From Roseiarcus sp963794655 (GTDB lineage Bacteria > Pseudomonadota > Alphaproteobacteria > Rhizobiales > Beijerinckiaceae): a stretch of 64,000 bases of DNA. Positions 29,189 through 39,046 of the stretch are shown in pieces. The notes under the pieces were generated by a model. It had not been told where the DNA came from. It saw only the letters and a list, made by a program, of their open reading frames with translations, and did no database searches. Numbering within the stretch: the stretch's first letter is position 1; every line of letters begins with the position of its first letter. The stretch covers positions 186,001-250,000 of the forward strand of contig CAWCEV010000005.1 in assembly GCA_963794655.1 (NCBI GenBank), given 5' to 3'. The position numbers and the translations under genes are program-made.

Positions 29189-30136
29189 TCAGAGCTCCTT
29201 GCGCACGTCGACGATGCGGTTGAGACCGACGATGATCAGAAGCGTGACAGCGAGGAGAATGACCGCGTTCGCGGCGGCTGGCGGGAACTGCAGCGCGTTC
29301 AGGCGCGTCTCGACCACCTTGCCGGCGGAAGCGATCTGCTCGCCGCCCATCACGTCGAAGGTGATGAAATCGCCCATCACGATGGTGACAACGAAGATCG
29401 AACCGATGACGATGCCGGGCTTGCAGAGCGGAATGATGAGATTCCAGAGGGTCTGCCAGGCGGAGGCGCCCGAGTCGTATGCCGCCTCGACGAGGCGGCG
29501 ATCGATGCGCATCATCGAGTTGAAGATCGGCACCACCATGAAGAAGGTGAAGAGATGGGTGAAGGCAAGACCCACGGAGAATGGCGAATAGAGCAGCCAC
29601 TCGACCGGCTTGTCGACGATATGGGCGCGCTCGAGCCCAAGATTCACCAGTCCATTGCGCCCGAGCAGCGGAATCCACGAGATCATGCGGATCACGTTCG
29701 AGGTCCAGAACGGAATCGTGCAGACGAGAAACAGCACCATCTGCATGGTCACGGTGCGCACGTGAAAGGCGAGGAAATAGGCGATGGTGAAGCCGATGAG
29801 CAGCGTCGTCAGCCACACGATGAAGCAGAATTTCACCGTTGAGAGATAGGTCTTCAGGATCGTGCACAGATCCGGAAATTGCGTGAGGCAGCCTTCGAAC
29901 GTCTCGGTGTAGCTGCGGGTCGTGAACGACGGCAGCATCGCGTAGTCGTTGTAGTCCCAGAAGCTGACGATGACGACAAGGATGAGCGGGATGACAAAGA
30001 AGAACAGGAACACCAGGCCGAACGGCATGGCTTGAACCCATCCCGGCACGCCGACGCGGTCGATTGCCGCGCGCGGCGCGGCCGCGTCGAGAGGCGCCGC
30101 CTTTGCTGCTGTCGTATTGGCCGTTGCTACGGTCAT
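29189..30136 (-). CDS. ABC transporter permease, PotB-like
   Basis: 315 residues, six-helix permease partner of the PotC-like protein. A soluble N-terminal stretch (MTVATANTTAAKAAPLDA) precedes the first helix. The EAA loop reads VEAAYDSGASAWQTLWNLIIPLCKPGIVIG. Only three bases separate it from the downstream permease gene. A palindromic REP-like element lies between this gene and the binding-protein gene upstream, probably uncoupling the abundance of the two products. Confidence 0.92.
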   Translation of the reverse strand: MTVATANTTAAKAAPLDAAAPRAAIDRVGVPGWVQAMPFGLVFLFFFVIPLILVVIVSFWDYNDYAMLPSFTTRSYTETFEGCLTQFPDLCTILKTYLSTVKFCFIVWLTTLLIGFTIAYFLAFHVRTVTMQMVLFLVCTIPFWTSNVIRMISWIPLLGRNGLVNLGLERAHIVDKPVEWLLYSPFSVGLAFTHLFTFFMVVPIFNSMMRIDRRLVEAAYDSGASAWQTLWNLIIPLCKPGIVIGSIFVVTIVMGDFITFDVMGGEQIASAGKVVETRLNALQFPPAAANAVILLAVTLLIIVGLNRIVDVRKEL

Positions 30137-30179
30137 CGGAAGGCCGGCGTTTGAAGTCGGACAAGAACGGCGCCGGTCG

Positions 30180-30245
30180 TGTCATGCCCGCGAAAGCGGG
30201 CATCCAGCGCCGGCGCCCTGGGCCCCCGCTTGCGCGGGGGCGACA
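30180..30245. repeat. REP-like palindromic element inside the transporter operon
   Basis: Two strong hairpins in tandem: GCCCGC-GAAA-GCGGGC (30186-30201) and GCCCCCGC-TTGC-GCGGGGGC (30222-30241). They are flanked by GTCATG and CGACAGAC, the layout of the abundant 'CGCGAAAGCGGG ... CGCTTGCGCGGGG' palindromic repeats of many alphaproteobacterial genomes. It sits between the binding-protein and PotB-like genes. Confidence 0.8.
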
Positions 30246-30260
30246 GACGAGGCGCCGAGT

Positions 30261-31556
30261 TTAAGACGCGATGAACTCGTTCCATTTGCGGACCATGTAG
30301 TCGTTCTCGTCCATGACCGCGTTCCAGCAGGCGACATTGCCCATGCGGTCGTCATAGGAGCCGCCGTCGCGGACCGCGCCGGCCTTTTCGAGCAGCGACC
30401 CGTCGGGCGCCATGATGTCCTTTTCAGCCGGTTTGCCTTCCATCCAATAGGCCCACTCGTAGGGCTCCATATTGGCCTTGGCGGTGGAGAGAACGGCCGA
30501 GTAATAGCCCTGCCGGTTGAGATAGGCTCCCGCCCATCCCGACAGGTACCAGTTGACGAACTCGTAGACCATGTCGGCCTGCTTCGGCGTCACGCCCTTG
30601 GACATGCAGAAGCCCGACGCCCAGGAACGGTAGCCCTCTTTCAGCGGCTGGAACACGCAGGGGATGCCTTTGGTGCGCACGGCCGTCACGGCGGGCGACC
30701 ACATCGATTGGATGACCGTCTCGCCCGACGCCATCAGGTTGACGCTCTCGTTGAAGTCCTTCCAGAACGCCCGGAACTGGCCGGCCTTCTTGGCCTCGGT
30801 GAGGACGGCCATGGTCATGTCGATCTCGGGCTTCGTCATGTTGCCCTTGTCGGGATATTTGTACTTGCCGAGCAACTCGACGACCATCGCGGCGTCCATG
30901 ATCCCGATCGAGGGAATGTTGAGAATCGCCGCCTTTCCCTTGAATTCGGGGTTGAGCAACTCGGACCAATGCTCGATTGGCCGCTTGATCAGGTCGGGGC
31001 GAATGCCGAGCGTGTCGGCGTTGTAGACGGTCGGGATCAGCGTGACCCATTCCGTCGGGGTCGGCGAGAACTTGGTCGAGTTCTCGCCCTCGAGGAACAT
31101 CACCTTCTTGGGCGCGGTTCCCTGGTCTCCAATGACTTTGCCGTTCGGCAGCTGACCCTTGGTGAAGACGGGCGTGATATTGTCGAATTCCTTGATCTTC
31201 TTGGCGTCCATCGACTTGATGTTGCCCGACGGGATCAACTTCTTCAGGCTGAAATATTCGGTGTCGAGGATGTCGAAGGAGTTCGGCTGGGTGATCACCC
31301 GCTTGGTCACGTCGTCGGTGGTGGCGACGATGTTCTGAATCGTGATTCCGGTCTCCGCCTTCACCTTCTTGGTGATGTCGTCCGACTGGTTGACCGCGGT
31401 GCCGAGGTAGCGCAGCACCTTGTCTTCCTGTGCCCACACATAGGGGAAGCCGGTGACCGCCCCCGAGCCGGCCGCGGCGCCCGCGAGACCGGCCGCTCCT
31501 TTGAGCAGCGCGCGGCGACTGACGCCTTTCGCCGTCTTCACATCCTTGATCGGCAT
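30261..31556 (-). CDS. ABC transporter substrate-binding protein, PotD-like
   Basis: 431-residue periplasmic binding protein. The N-terminus carries a twin-arginine signal (SRRALLKG followed by an Ala/Gly-rich core, cleavage near VWAQ), so export in folded form via Tat is likely. The mature part is of the PotD/PotF-type cluster D fold (LRYLGTAVNQSDDITKKV, ASGETVIQSMWSPAV). The ATG at 31556 has AGGAGG eight bases upstream; an ATG at 31580 is in frame. It delivers its ligand to the PotB/PotC-like permeases. The ligand is uncertain; polyamines are the default inference. Confidence 0.9.
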   Translation of the reverse strand: MPIKDVKTAKGVSRRALLKGAAGLAGAAAGSGAVTGFPYVWAQEDKVLRYLGTAVNQSDDITKKVKAETGITIQNIVATTDDVTKRVITQPNSFDILDTEYFSLKKLIPSGNIKSMDAKKIKEFDNITPVFTKGQLPNGKVIGDQGTAPKKVMFLEGENSTKFSPTPTEWVTLIPTVYNADTLGIRPDLIKRPIEHWSELLNPEFKGKAAILNIPSIGIMDAAMVVELLGKYKYPDKGNMTKPEIDMTMAVLTEAKKAGQFRAFWKDFNESVNLMASGETVIQSMWSPAVTAVRTKGIPCVFQPLKEGYRSWASGFCMSKGVTPKQADMVYEFVNWYLSGWAGAYLNRQGYYSAVLSTAKANMEPYEWAYWMEGKPAEKDIMAPDGSLLEKAGAVRDGGSYDDRMGNVACWNAVMDENDYMVRKWNEFIAS

Positions 31557-31586
31557 GATTTTCTCCTCCTGGTTTGGCAAAAAGCT

Positions 31587-32594
31587 TCACGGCGCCGGGG
31601 CAAGCGCATGCACGTCCTTGTCGGCCCACAAAACACTGACATTGTCGCCGACGTTCAGAGGCTCGCCCGCGAAGTTCTCGTCGGTCACGAGCGCAGTGAG
31701 CTCGGAATAGCCGGGATGATCGAGCGCGACCTGATAATGCGCGCCCTGGTATTCGATGGCGCGAACCGCCGCGACGAGGCGCGCGTCGTTCAAGCCGGCG
31801 CCATTCCCGTTGCGGCGAAGGGTGATCCGGTCGGCGCGGACCGCGACCGGGCCGAGCGGAGTCTCGATCACGTTGTGACCGCCGAGAAAGCGCGCGATGA
31901 ACTCGGTCGCCGGCCTTTCAAACAGCTCTCGCGGAGTTGCGACCTGCTCGATGCGCCCCTTGTTCATCACCACGACCTGGTCGGCGAGCGCCAGCGCCTC
32001 GTCCTGCCCATGCGTCACATGGATGAAGGGAATGTTGAGCTGTTTCTGGAACCGGCGAAGCTCGGCCCGCATCCTGACCCTCAGGAACGGGTCGAGCGCC
32101 GACAACGGCTCGTCTAGCAGCAGGATCTGCGGGTTGGTGACGAGGGCGCGCGCGAGCGCGACCCGCTGCTGCTGACCGCCCGACAGTTGCGCCGGAACCC
32201 GCTCCGCGTATTGGGTCATGGCGACGAGCTCGAGGAACTCCATCGCCTTCGCCCGCCGCGTGGCTTTGTCGACGCCCTTCATCTTGAGCGAGAAGGCGAC
32301 GTTGTCGACGCAGGAAAGATGGGGAAAGAGCGCGTAGCTTTGGAACATCATCGCCGTGCCGCGCTTGGCCGGCGGCAATTCTGTGACGTTGACCGCGCCG
32401 ATCAGGATGTCGCCTTCGGTCGCGCTCTCATGGCCGGCGATCATCCTGAGCGTCGACGTCTTTCCGCAGCCTGACGGTCCGAGCAGACAGCAATAAGCCC
32501 CCGCCGGAACCTTGAGATCGATCGAATCGACAGCGGTCGCGGCGCCATAGCGCTTGGTGAGATGAACGAGTTCGAGGTCCGCAGGCTCCAACAT
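31587..32594 (-). CDS. ABC transporter ATP-binding protein, PotA-like
   Basis: 335 residues. Walker A GPSGCGKTS, Q-loop MMFQSYALFPHL, signature LSGGQQQR, Walker B ILLLDEPLSALD and switch His in HVTHGQDEALAL are all intact. The C-terminal TOBE domain (about 245-335, including GPVAVRADRITLRR) is typical of PotA/FbpC-type subunits. First gene of the operon; ATG at 32594 with an in-frame GTG just before it. Confidence 0.94.
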   Translation of the reverse strand: MLEPADLELVHLTKRYGAATAVDSIDLKVPAGAYCCLLGPSGCGKTSTLRMIAGHESATEGDILIGAVNVTELPPAKRGTAMMFQSYALFPHLSCVDNVAFSLKMKGVDKATRRAKAMEFLELVAMTQYAERVPAQLSGGQQQRVALARALVTNPQILLLDEPLSALDPFLRVRMRAELRRFQKQLNIPFIHVTHGQDEALALADQVVVMNKGRIEQVATPRELFERPATEFIARFLGGHNVIETPLGPVAVRADRITLRRNGNGAGLNDARLVAAVRAIEYQGAHYQVALDHPGYSELTALVTDENFAGEPLNVGDNVSVLWADKDVHALAPAP

Positions 32595-32597
32595 CAC

Positions 32598-32907
32598 CTC
32601 ACGATTGAGCGATCGTCTGCGGGGATGTGGTTTGCAACCCTCGTGCCAAGCCGCAACGGCGCGGGCGCGCGGTTCAAGCGACTGTTCGCAAGCCGATTTT
32701 GGGAGCGTCCAGCGAGTTGTGGGCGTTGATCAGCCGCTTAAATGGGCGCCCTGTATAGAATCCCGGCGCCATTGTCGCCCCGGACATGGACAGAAGGGAC
32801 GGTTGTGAGAGATAGTGTGTCCCCGATCACAATCGGGCGGCCGAACCTGAGTTAGGAGGAGTTCCTGACCGATCGGTAGCAATCCCCTTCGGCGATGACC
32901 GGTGCCT
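32598..32907. other. Divergent promoter region, transporter and hydrolase-cyclase genes
   Basis: About 310 bases without a gene. A strong SD-like TTAGGAGGAG at 32852-32861 has no credible reading frame after it at a proper distance. No operator or promoter could be assigned with confidence. Confidence 0.3.
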
Positions 32908-34221
32908 ATGCAACACGTCACGCGCTACGCGAAGAGCAGCGACGTCCACGTCGCCTATCAGGTGTTCGGCGAAGGACCCGATCTCATAGTGGCGCCGGGC
33001 TTCGTCTCGCATATCGAAAATTACTGGGACGAGCCGCATTTCGCGCGCTCGTTGAACAAACTTGGCGGCTTCTGTCGGGTCGTCCTGTTCGATAAGCGCG
33101 GGACCGGACTGTCCGATCGGGTCGCGCACCTGCCGAACCTGGACGAGCGGATGGACGATCTTCGCGCCGTCATGGACGCGGTCGGCGTCGAGCGCGCCTC
33201 CGTTTTTGGGATTTCGGAGGGCGGTTCGCTCGCCGCACTGTTCGCCGCCAGTCATCCCGAACGAACGGAGTCGCTCATCCTCTACGGGGCGTTTGCGCGG
33301 TTTCGTCATTGGATGGCGACGGACGAGGCGTTTAACGCGATGATGAAGTACATGGATGAGGCCTGGGGCAGAGGCAAGAGTTTGCCAGCCTTCGCACCGT
33401 CGAAGGCGAGCGACCCGGCGCTGCAGGAATGGTGGGGCAAATTCGAGCGGCTTGGCGCCAGTCCCTCGGCGGCGATTGCCTTGATGCGCATGAATCGCGA
33501 GATCGACATTTCCGGCATACTTCATACGATAAAGGTTCCGACCTTGGTCATACACCGCACCGGCGACCAACTGGTCAGCGTCGAAGGGGGCCGCGAACTG
33601 GCGGCGGTCATTCCCGGCGCCCGCTTGGTGGAGATTCCTGGAGACGATCACCTTTTCTTTCTTGACGACGCCGCGAGCGACATGATGCTCGCGGAAATGG
33701 AGGAGTTCCTGACGGGCGCGCGATCGGCTCCGGCGGTCGACCGGGTGCTGGCGACTGTGGTCTTCGAAGACATCGTCGAGTCGACCAAACGCGCGGATCA
33801 GCAGGGAGATCGCGCCTGGCGCGACCTGCTCGAAGCGCATGACAGGACAGTGCGCCGCGAACTTTCGCGTTTCCGCGGGCGAGAAGTGAAGTCGCTTGGC
33901 GACGGGTTCCTGGCTACTTTCGACGGGCCGGCTCGCGCCATCCAACGCGCAAGCGCCATTCGCGATTCGCTGCGTGGGCTCAACGTGCCGGTGCGCATCG
34001 GCGTTCACACCGGTGAAGTCGAGCTGGCCGAGAACGACGTGCGCGGGATCGCGGTGCACATCGCTTCGCGCGTTGCTCAGCTGGGCGGCGCTGGCGATGT
34101 GCTCGTCTCGCGCACCGTGAAGGACCTGGTTGCGGGCTCGGGCATTAAATTCGAGGATTTCGGCGCGCATGCGCTGAAAGGGATCCCGGAGCCCTGGCAA
34201 ATCTTTCGCGCCATCGCCTGA
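32908..34221 (+). CDS. Alpha/beta hydrolase-class III adenylate/guanylate cyclase fusion
   Basis: 437 residues in two domains. Residues 1 to about 260 are an alpha/beta hydrolase: VVLFDKRGTGLSD, nucleophile elbow GISEGG (Ser103), and catalytic His in PGDDHLFF. Residues about 270-437 are a class III cyclase catalytic domain: TVVFEDIVEST holds the first metal Asp, RGREVKSLGDGFLATFDGPARA the second, and RIGVHTGEVEL the following strand. Both sets of catalytic residues are intact, so the protein may sense or modify a small lipophilic ligand and make cAMP (or cGMP). The ATG at 32908 is preferred; a GTG at 32902 is in frame. It is followed by a strong terminator. Confidence 0.88.
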   Translation: MQHVTRYAKSSDVHVAYQVFGEGPDLIVAPGFVSHIENYWDEPHFARSLNKLGGFCRVVLFDKRGTGLSDRVAHLPNLDERMDDLRAVMDAVGVERASVFGISEGGSLAALFAASHPERTESLILYGAFARFRHWMATDEAFNAMMKYMDEAWGRGKSLPAFAPSKASDPALQEWWGKFERLGASPSAAIALMRMNREIDISGILHTIKVPTLVIHRTGDQLVSVEGGRELAAVIPGARLVEIPGDDHLFFLDDAASDMMLAEMEEFLTGARSAPAVDRVLATVVFEDIVESTKRADQQGDRAWRDLLEAHDRTVRRELSRFRGREVKSLGDGFLATFDGPARAIQRASAIRDSLRGLNVPVRIGVHTGEVELAENDVRGIAVHIASRVAQLGGAGDVLVSRTVKDLVAGSGIKFEDFGAHALKGIPEPWQIFRAIA

Positions 34222-34238
34222 CCCGCGCCGCGCAACAA

Positions 34239-34262
34239 AAAGGGCGGCCGAAGCCGCCCTTT
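34239..34262. terminator. Bidirectional rho-independent terminator
   Basis: AAAGGGCGGC (34239-34248), loop CGAA, GCCGCCCTTT (34253-34262): a perfect 10-bp stem with A-run before and T-rich tail after. It serves the cyclase gene on the plus strand and groEL on the minus strand. Confidence 0.9.
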
Positions 34263-34290
34263 CCGTTTCTCTGCGTGGGGAGGCCGGACC

Positions 34291-35934
<1,644 letters not shown>

Positions 35935-35973
35935 TGCTTCAGTCCTTAAGGATTCGTGTGGAAGGGGTTGATC

Positions 35974-36291
35974 TTACGCGGCTTTCTTCGAGGAGGAGGC
36001 CGTGGCTTCGATCACGCCCATGATGTCCGACTCCTTCATGATCAGTAGTTCCTCGCCGTCGATCTTGACCTCGGTGCCGCTCCATTTGCCGAACAGCACC
36101 TTGTCGCCGGCCTTGACGTCCAGAGGGACGAGCTTGCCGCTTTCGTCGCGGGCGCCCGGGCCAGCGGCGATGATTTCGCCTTCTTGCGGCTTCTCCTTGG
36201 CAGTGTCCGGGATGATGATGCCGCCCTTCGTCTTTTCCTCGCCTTCGAGGCGACGGACGACGACGCGGTCATGCAGGGGACGGAATTTCAT
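35974..36291 (-). CDS. groES: Co-chaperonin GroES
   Basis: 105 residues: MKFRPLHDRVVVRRLEGEEKTKGGIIIPDTAKEKP contains the mobile loop that contacts GroEL, and KVLFGKWSGTEVKIDGEELLIMKESDI the conserved C-terminal part. A short Ser/Ala/Lys tail extends the C-terminus. The ATG at 36291 starts the conserved family sequence; the longer open frame upstream runs through CIRCE and is not coding. Confidence 0.98.
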   Translation of the reverse strand: MKFRPLHDRVVVRRLEGEEKTKGGIIIPDTAKEKPQEGEIIAAGPGARDESGKLVPLDVKAGDKVLFGKWSGTEVKIDGEELLIMKESDIMGVIEATASSSKKAA

Positions 36292-36341
36292 GAAATGTTT
36301 CCTCTTTCGAATTCGCCCCGATTTGAGGCGCAGACAGTGAG

Positions 36342-36368
36342 TTAGCACTCGCTGGAGGCGAGTGCTAA
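36342..36368. promoter_or_regulatory. CIRCE operator (HrcA site)
   Basis: TTAGCACTC (36342-36350), nine-base spacer GCTGGAGGC, GAGTGCTAA (36360-36368): an exact match to the CIRCE consensus, about 50 bases upstream of groES and directly after its promoter. The HrcA repressor binds it. hrcA itself is not in this window. Confidence 0.97.
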
Positions 36369-36375
36369 CGGCGCT

Positions 36376-36404
36376 CAGATAGGCGGGCGGCGCGCACCCG
36401 TCAA
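36376..36404 (-). promoter_or_regulatory. groESL promoter
   Basis: On the minus strand TTGACG (36404-36399), spacer of 17, TATCTG (36381-36376), then CIRCE. Read as CTTGAC with a CCTATCT -10 it also fits the alphaproteobacterial RpoH consensus, so both housekeeping and heat-shock sigma factors may use it. Confidence 0.7.
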
Positions 36405-36774
36405 GGCCGCGGAACTGCTCAACGACGAGGAATCGCCGACGGCATTTCCCGGCCCGTGCGCTTGCGTGCGCCCAATTGAACCTTCGATCGCCGCGGACGT
36501 TGTTCCACCAAGCAACGCGTGGAAAGCGGTCGAGGGCATAGTGTATCCCCACCGTTGTCGAGATCGGTGTCAGCGTATTCACCTCGAGAGCGCGCGATGT
36601 TAAACTTGTTTTTATTTTCGCTATCAGTCTTTCTCCTACAACTCGACCTGTCGCTCCGCTACGCTCGAAAACGTGACCGGCTCCGACCTTGTGCGTTAAC
36701 CATGCCAATCTACGTATAGATTCAACGGGGGCTTTTCCGCGGCGCCCCGCGCCGCATATAGAAAGGAAGTCGCC
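36405..36774. other. Intergenic region upstream of the groESL promoter and the Gly/Tyr-rich gene
   Basis: No supported gene. The right part holds a CtrA-like box and -10-like element for the downstream gene (listed separately). The stretch 36600-36640 is T-rich and unlike the surrounding GC-rich DNA. Confidence 0.4.
36696..36720 (+). promoter_or_regulatory. Possible CtrA box and -10 before the Gly/Tyr-rich protein gene
   Basis: TTAACCAT (36696-36703), a known short CtrA-site consensus, is followed eleven bases later by TATAGA (36715-36720), the arrangement of CtrA-activated promoters in which the box overlaps the -35 region. It lies about 55 bases before the start codon. Confidence 0.35.
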
Positions 36775-37443
36775 ATGACCAACGGCGCTCTTCGAACATC
36801 AGCCATCGCGCTCGGCGCGGCCGCTTTCGCCATGTTGTCTTCTCTTCCGGCCGCAGACGCGGCGACCGCCGTCCATCGCAATGGGCGTGCGGCGCACGGG
36901 GTCGCCCATGCCCATGTCGCGCGCGGCCATGTCTACGGACATGTGGCGCGCGGGCGAGCAGGCGCGCGCCACTATGTATGGCGAAACGGACGCCGCTACG
37001 CTTATGGCTCCGGCTATAATCCCGGGGCCGCCGTGGCAGCGGGAGTCGTCGGCGGCATTCTTGGCGGGCTGGTCGGCGGCTATCCGTATTCCTGCGACTA
37101 CTCCTACTACGATCCCTATGATTCCTGCGGCTACTACGGCGTCGGGGACGGCTACTGGCCTGGCTACGGCTATGGTTATGGCTACGGACCATACTATGGC
37201 GGTTACGGCGGATACGCCGGCGGCTATGGGGGCTATGGCGGATATGGCCGTTACGGAAACGGTCGAGTGTTCGGCGGTCACTTCAACGGCGGAGCGGCCC
37301 ATCTCGCCGGCGGCGCCTTCGGCCACATGGGAAGCTTCGGCGGCAGCGGAGGCTTTGGCGGCGGCCACTTCGGCGGGATCGGCGGCGGCCACTTTGGCGG
37401 GTTCAGCGGCGGCCATTTCGGCGGCGGCGCGCACATGCGCTAG
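36775..37443 (+). CDS. Exported glycine/tyrosine/histidine-rich protein
   Basis: 222 residues. Signal peptide (ALRTSAIALGAAAFAMLSSLPAADA), then a His/Arg/Ala-rich stretch (VAHAHVARGHVYGHVARGR), a hydrophobic Gly-rich segment (AAVAAGVVGGILGGLVGG, about 85-102), a Tyr-Gly repeat region (GYGYGYGYGPYYGGYGGY) and a C-terminal GGHFGG repeat. The middle recalls exported BA14K-like and other glycine-rich envelope proteins of Hyphomicrobiales; the end is low complexity. Function unknown; a surface or matrix role is possible. SD AAAGGAAG precedes the ATG. Its signal peptide resembles that of the next gene. Confidence 0.78.
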   Translation: MTNGALRTSAIALGAAAFAMLSSLPAADAATAVHRNGRAAHGVAHAHVARGHVYGHVARGRAGARHYVWRNGRRYAYGSGYNPGAAVAAGVVGGILGGLVGGYPYSCDYSYYDPYDSCGYYGVGDGYWPGYGYGYGYGPYYGGYGGYAGGYGGYGGYGRYGNGRVFGGHFNGGAAHLAGGAFGHMGSFGGSGGFGGGHFGGIGGGHFGGFSGGHFGGGAHMR

Positions 37444-37479
37444 CAGCGCCCGCCTAGCGCGAGGACAAAACGGCGGCGT

Positions 37480-37503
37480 CGGGCGGTCCAATGGGGCCGC
37501 CCG
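37480..37503 (+). terminator. Hairpin terminator after the Gly/Tyr-rich gene
   Basis: CGGGCGGTCC (37480-37489), loop AATG, GGGCCGCCCG (37494-37503), ten pairs with one G-T, followed by CTTTCGTTT. It fits a rho-independent terminator 37 bases after the stop codon. Confidence 0.75.
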
Positions 37504-37706
37504 CTTTCGTTTGGTCCGGAGTTTTGCATTCAAAAGCAATTGTGCTGCAGCGAGGCTACGGGCGCCAGAGCGCGCCTAAATCCTCGGCGTCTGCCAGATA
37601 AACGGCCGCGTCCGGGATGGGTCGAACGGGAACGGTTCGATCGCCCCGTGCGTTGGTGGTCAGGCGATGGCGGCGCGACGCGCCGCCCCTGAAATGGGAG
37701 GTCAGC

Positions 37707-38138
37707 ATGACCCATAGCGTTCTTCGACTTTCAGCGGTTGCGCTCGGCGCGGCTTCTATTCTTTCGTTCGCTCCTGTGTCGGCGGCTCGCGCGGACACGT
37801 CAGCGGAGCCGGCGCCGACGCCGAGCGTCTCGGCGCCCGCCAGTGCGCCCACGGCCAAGCCCGCCGCTCCCTCCATGAGCGAGCCGGCGCCGACGCCGAG
37901 CTTGGCGGAAGTCCCGCGGAGCACGGCGGCTGCCCCGCACGGGCCCCGCTATGCCCGCCATTACACCCGCCATTATGCGTCGCGCGAAGGCCATCGCTAT
38001 GCCAGCTACGACAACAACCCTGTTGCGGTCGCCGCAACCGGCGTGGCTGGCGGCGTGGCTGATCTGGGCTCGATCGCCGCCTATCCTTTCTATTGCTTCC
38101 CGAACTACGGAGCCTGCCGGGTGCACTGGTATCGATAG
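37707..38138 (+). CDS. Small exported protein with Pro/Ala repeats
   Basis: 143 residues. Signal peptide (HSVLRLSAVALGAASILSFAPVSAARA), a Pro/Ala linker with the motif EPAPTPS repeated (underlain by an exact 21-base direct repeat at 37806-37826 and 37881-37901), a His/Tyr/Arg stretch (YARHYTRHYASREGHRYASY), a short hydrophobic segment (VAVAATGVAGGVADLGSIAAYPF), and a C-terminal pair of cysteines. GGGAGG lies just before the ATG. The signal peptide and His/Tyr/Arg region suggest shared ancestry with the preceding protein. Function unknown. Confidence 0.72.
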   Translation: MTHSVLRLSAVALGAASILSFAPVSAARADTSAEPAPTPSVSAPASAPTAKPAAPSMSEPAPTPSLAEVPRSTAAAPHGPRYARHYTRHYASREGHRYASYDNNPVAVAATGVAGGVADLGSIAAYPFYCFPNYGACRVHWYR

Positions 38139-38180
38139 GCCGGTCAGCCAAACTTGCGGGCGAGCAACGGTTCGCAGTCA

Positions 38181-38202
38181 CGGGCGGCTCATGGGCCGCC
38201 CG
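38181..38202. terminator. Hairpin between convergent genes
   Basis: CGGGCGGC (38181-38188), loop TCATGG, GCCGCCCG (38195-38202). No clear T-run follows, so its efficiency is uncertain, but its position between converging genes fits a terminator. Confidence 0.5.
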
Positions 38203-38240
38203 ACGTGCTTCGAGGAAAACGCTGGGCCAAATACCGCTCG

Positions 38241-39014
38241 TCAGCGGAACCACTTTGCGTAAAGCGCGTCGAAGTCGCCGTTTTCCTTCGTGAGATGCAG
38301 CCACTGGTCGACAAAGGCCTTCAAGGCCGGGTCGGGAGGCATCCAATAGGCCTTCTCGGCGAAATCGAACGGCTGATCGGGATGGATGGCGCAAAGCACT
38401 CCGGGGTGCAGCTTCGCCTGGAACCGCGTTTCCGAAGCGTCAGTGATCATGACATCGGCACGGCCTGCGGCCAGCTGGTCGAATATTGCGAGATTGTCCG
38501 GATAGATCACGATTTCCGCCGCGTGCAGGTGGGCGCGGTCGAAGCGTTCGTTGGTCCCGCCCGGATTGGCGATCACCTTAACGCCGGGGCGGTCGATATC
38601 GGCCAACGTCTGAAACTTCGACTCATCGGCGCAGCGGGCGATCGACGTCTTGCCGTCGCGCAAGTAGGGCTCCGAGAAAAAGCCAATCTTCTGCCGATCG
38701 AGCGTGATGGATACGCCGCCCATGGCGATGTCGAAGCCGCCTTCCTCGAGCCGCTTGGCGAGGCCGCTCCAGGTCACAGGCGCGAATACGACGGAGACCC
38801 CGAGCGCCTTGGCCAAAGCCTGCGCCATTTCGACGTCGAAGCCGGAATATTCCCCGCTCGCCTTGTCCAAGGTGGTGAACGGCCGATAGTCGCCGGTCGT
38901 GCCGACCCGCAGCACCCCGCGGCCCAGGATAGCATCCAGGCGAGAACCCTCCGCCAGCGCCGGAGCGACGAGTCCCGCCCAAAGCGCCGCGACGAAAAGC
39001 GCCGCCAGCCGCAT
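38241..39014 (-). CDS. Periplasmic amino-acid-type binding protein (cyclohexadienyl dehydratase-like)
   Basis: 257 residues with a signal peptide (MRLAALFVAALWAGLVAPALA). The mature protein is a type 3 periplasmic binding fold: LRVGTTGDYRPFTTLD, YSGFDVEMAQALAKALG, FDIAMGGVSITLDRQKIGFFS. This wording is closer to periplasmic cyclohexadienyl dehydratases (PheC type, arogenate/prephenate to Phe/phenylpyruvate) than to ordinary amino acid transporters, and no permease or ATPase is adjacent. Enzyme or binding protein cannot be decided from sequence alone. It is downstream of cpdR on the same strand. Confidence 0.78.
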   Translation of the reverse strand: MRLAALFVAALWAGLVAPALAEGSRLDAILGRGVLRVGTTGDYRPFTTLDKASGEYSGFDVEMAQALAKALGVSVVFAPVTWSGLAKRLEEGGFDIAMGGVSITLDRQKIGFFSEPYLRDGKTSIARCADESKFQTLADIDRPGVKVIANPGGTNERFDRAHLHAAEIVIYPDNLAIFDQLAAGRADVMITDASETRFQAKLHPGVLCAIHPDQPFDFAEKAYWMPPDPALKAFVDQWLHLTKENGDFDALYAKWFR

Positions 39015-39046
39015 GGGCTTCCGCCTTTCAATGCGCTCCGCCGGCC

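Noticed and set aside
28272..30203. A long minus-strand frame overlapping the permease genes in another frame
   Set aside because: Arg/His-rich composition and no family features; the two permeases in the other frames have clear EAA loops.
30117..32117. A 666-codon open frame opposite the PotD/PotA-like genes
   Set aside because: Mirror frame of conserved genes with no recognisable motif and with the REP element inside it.
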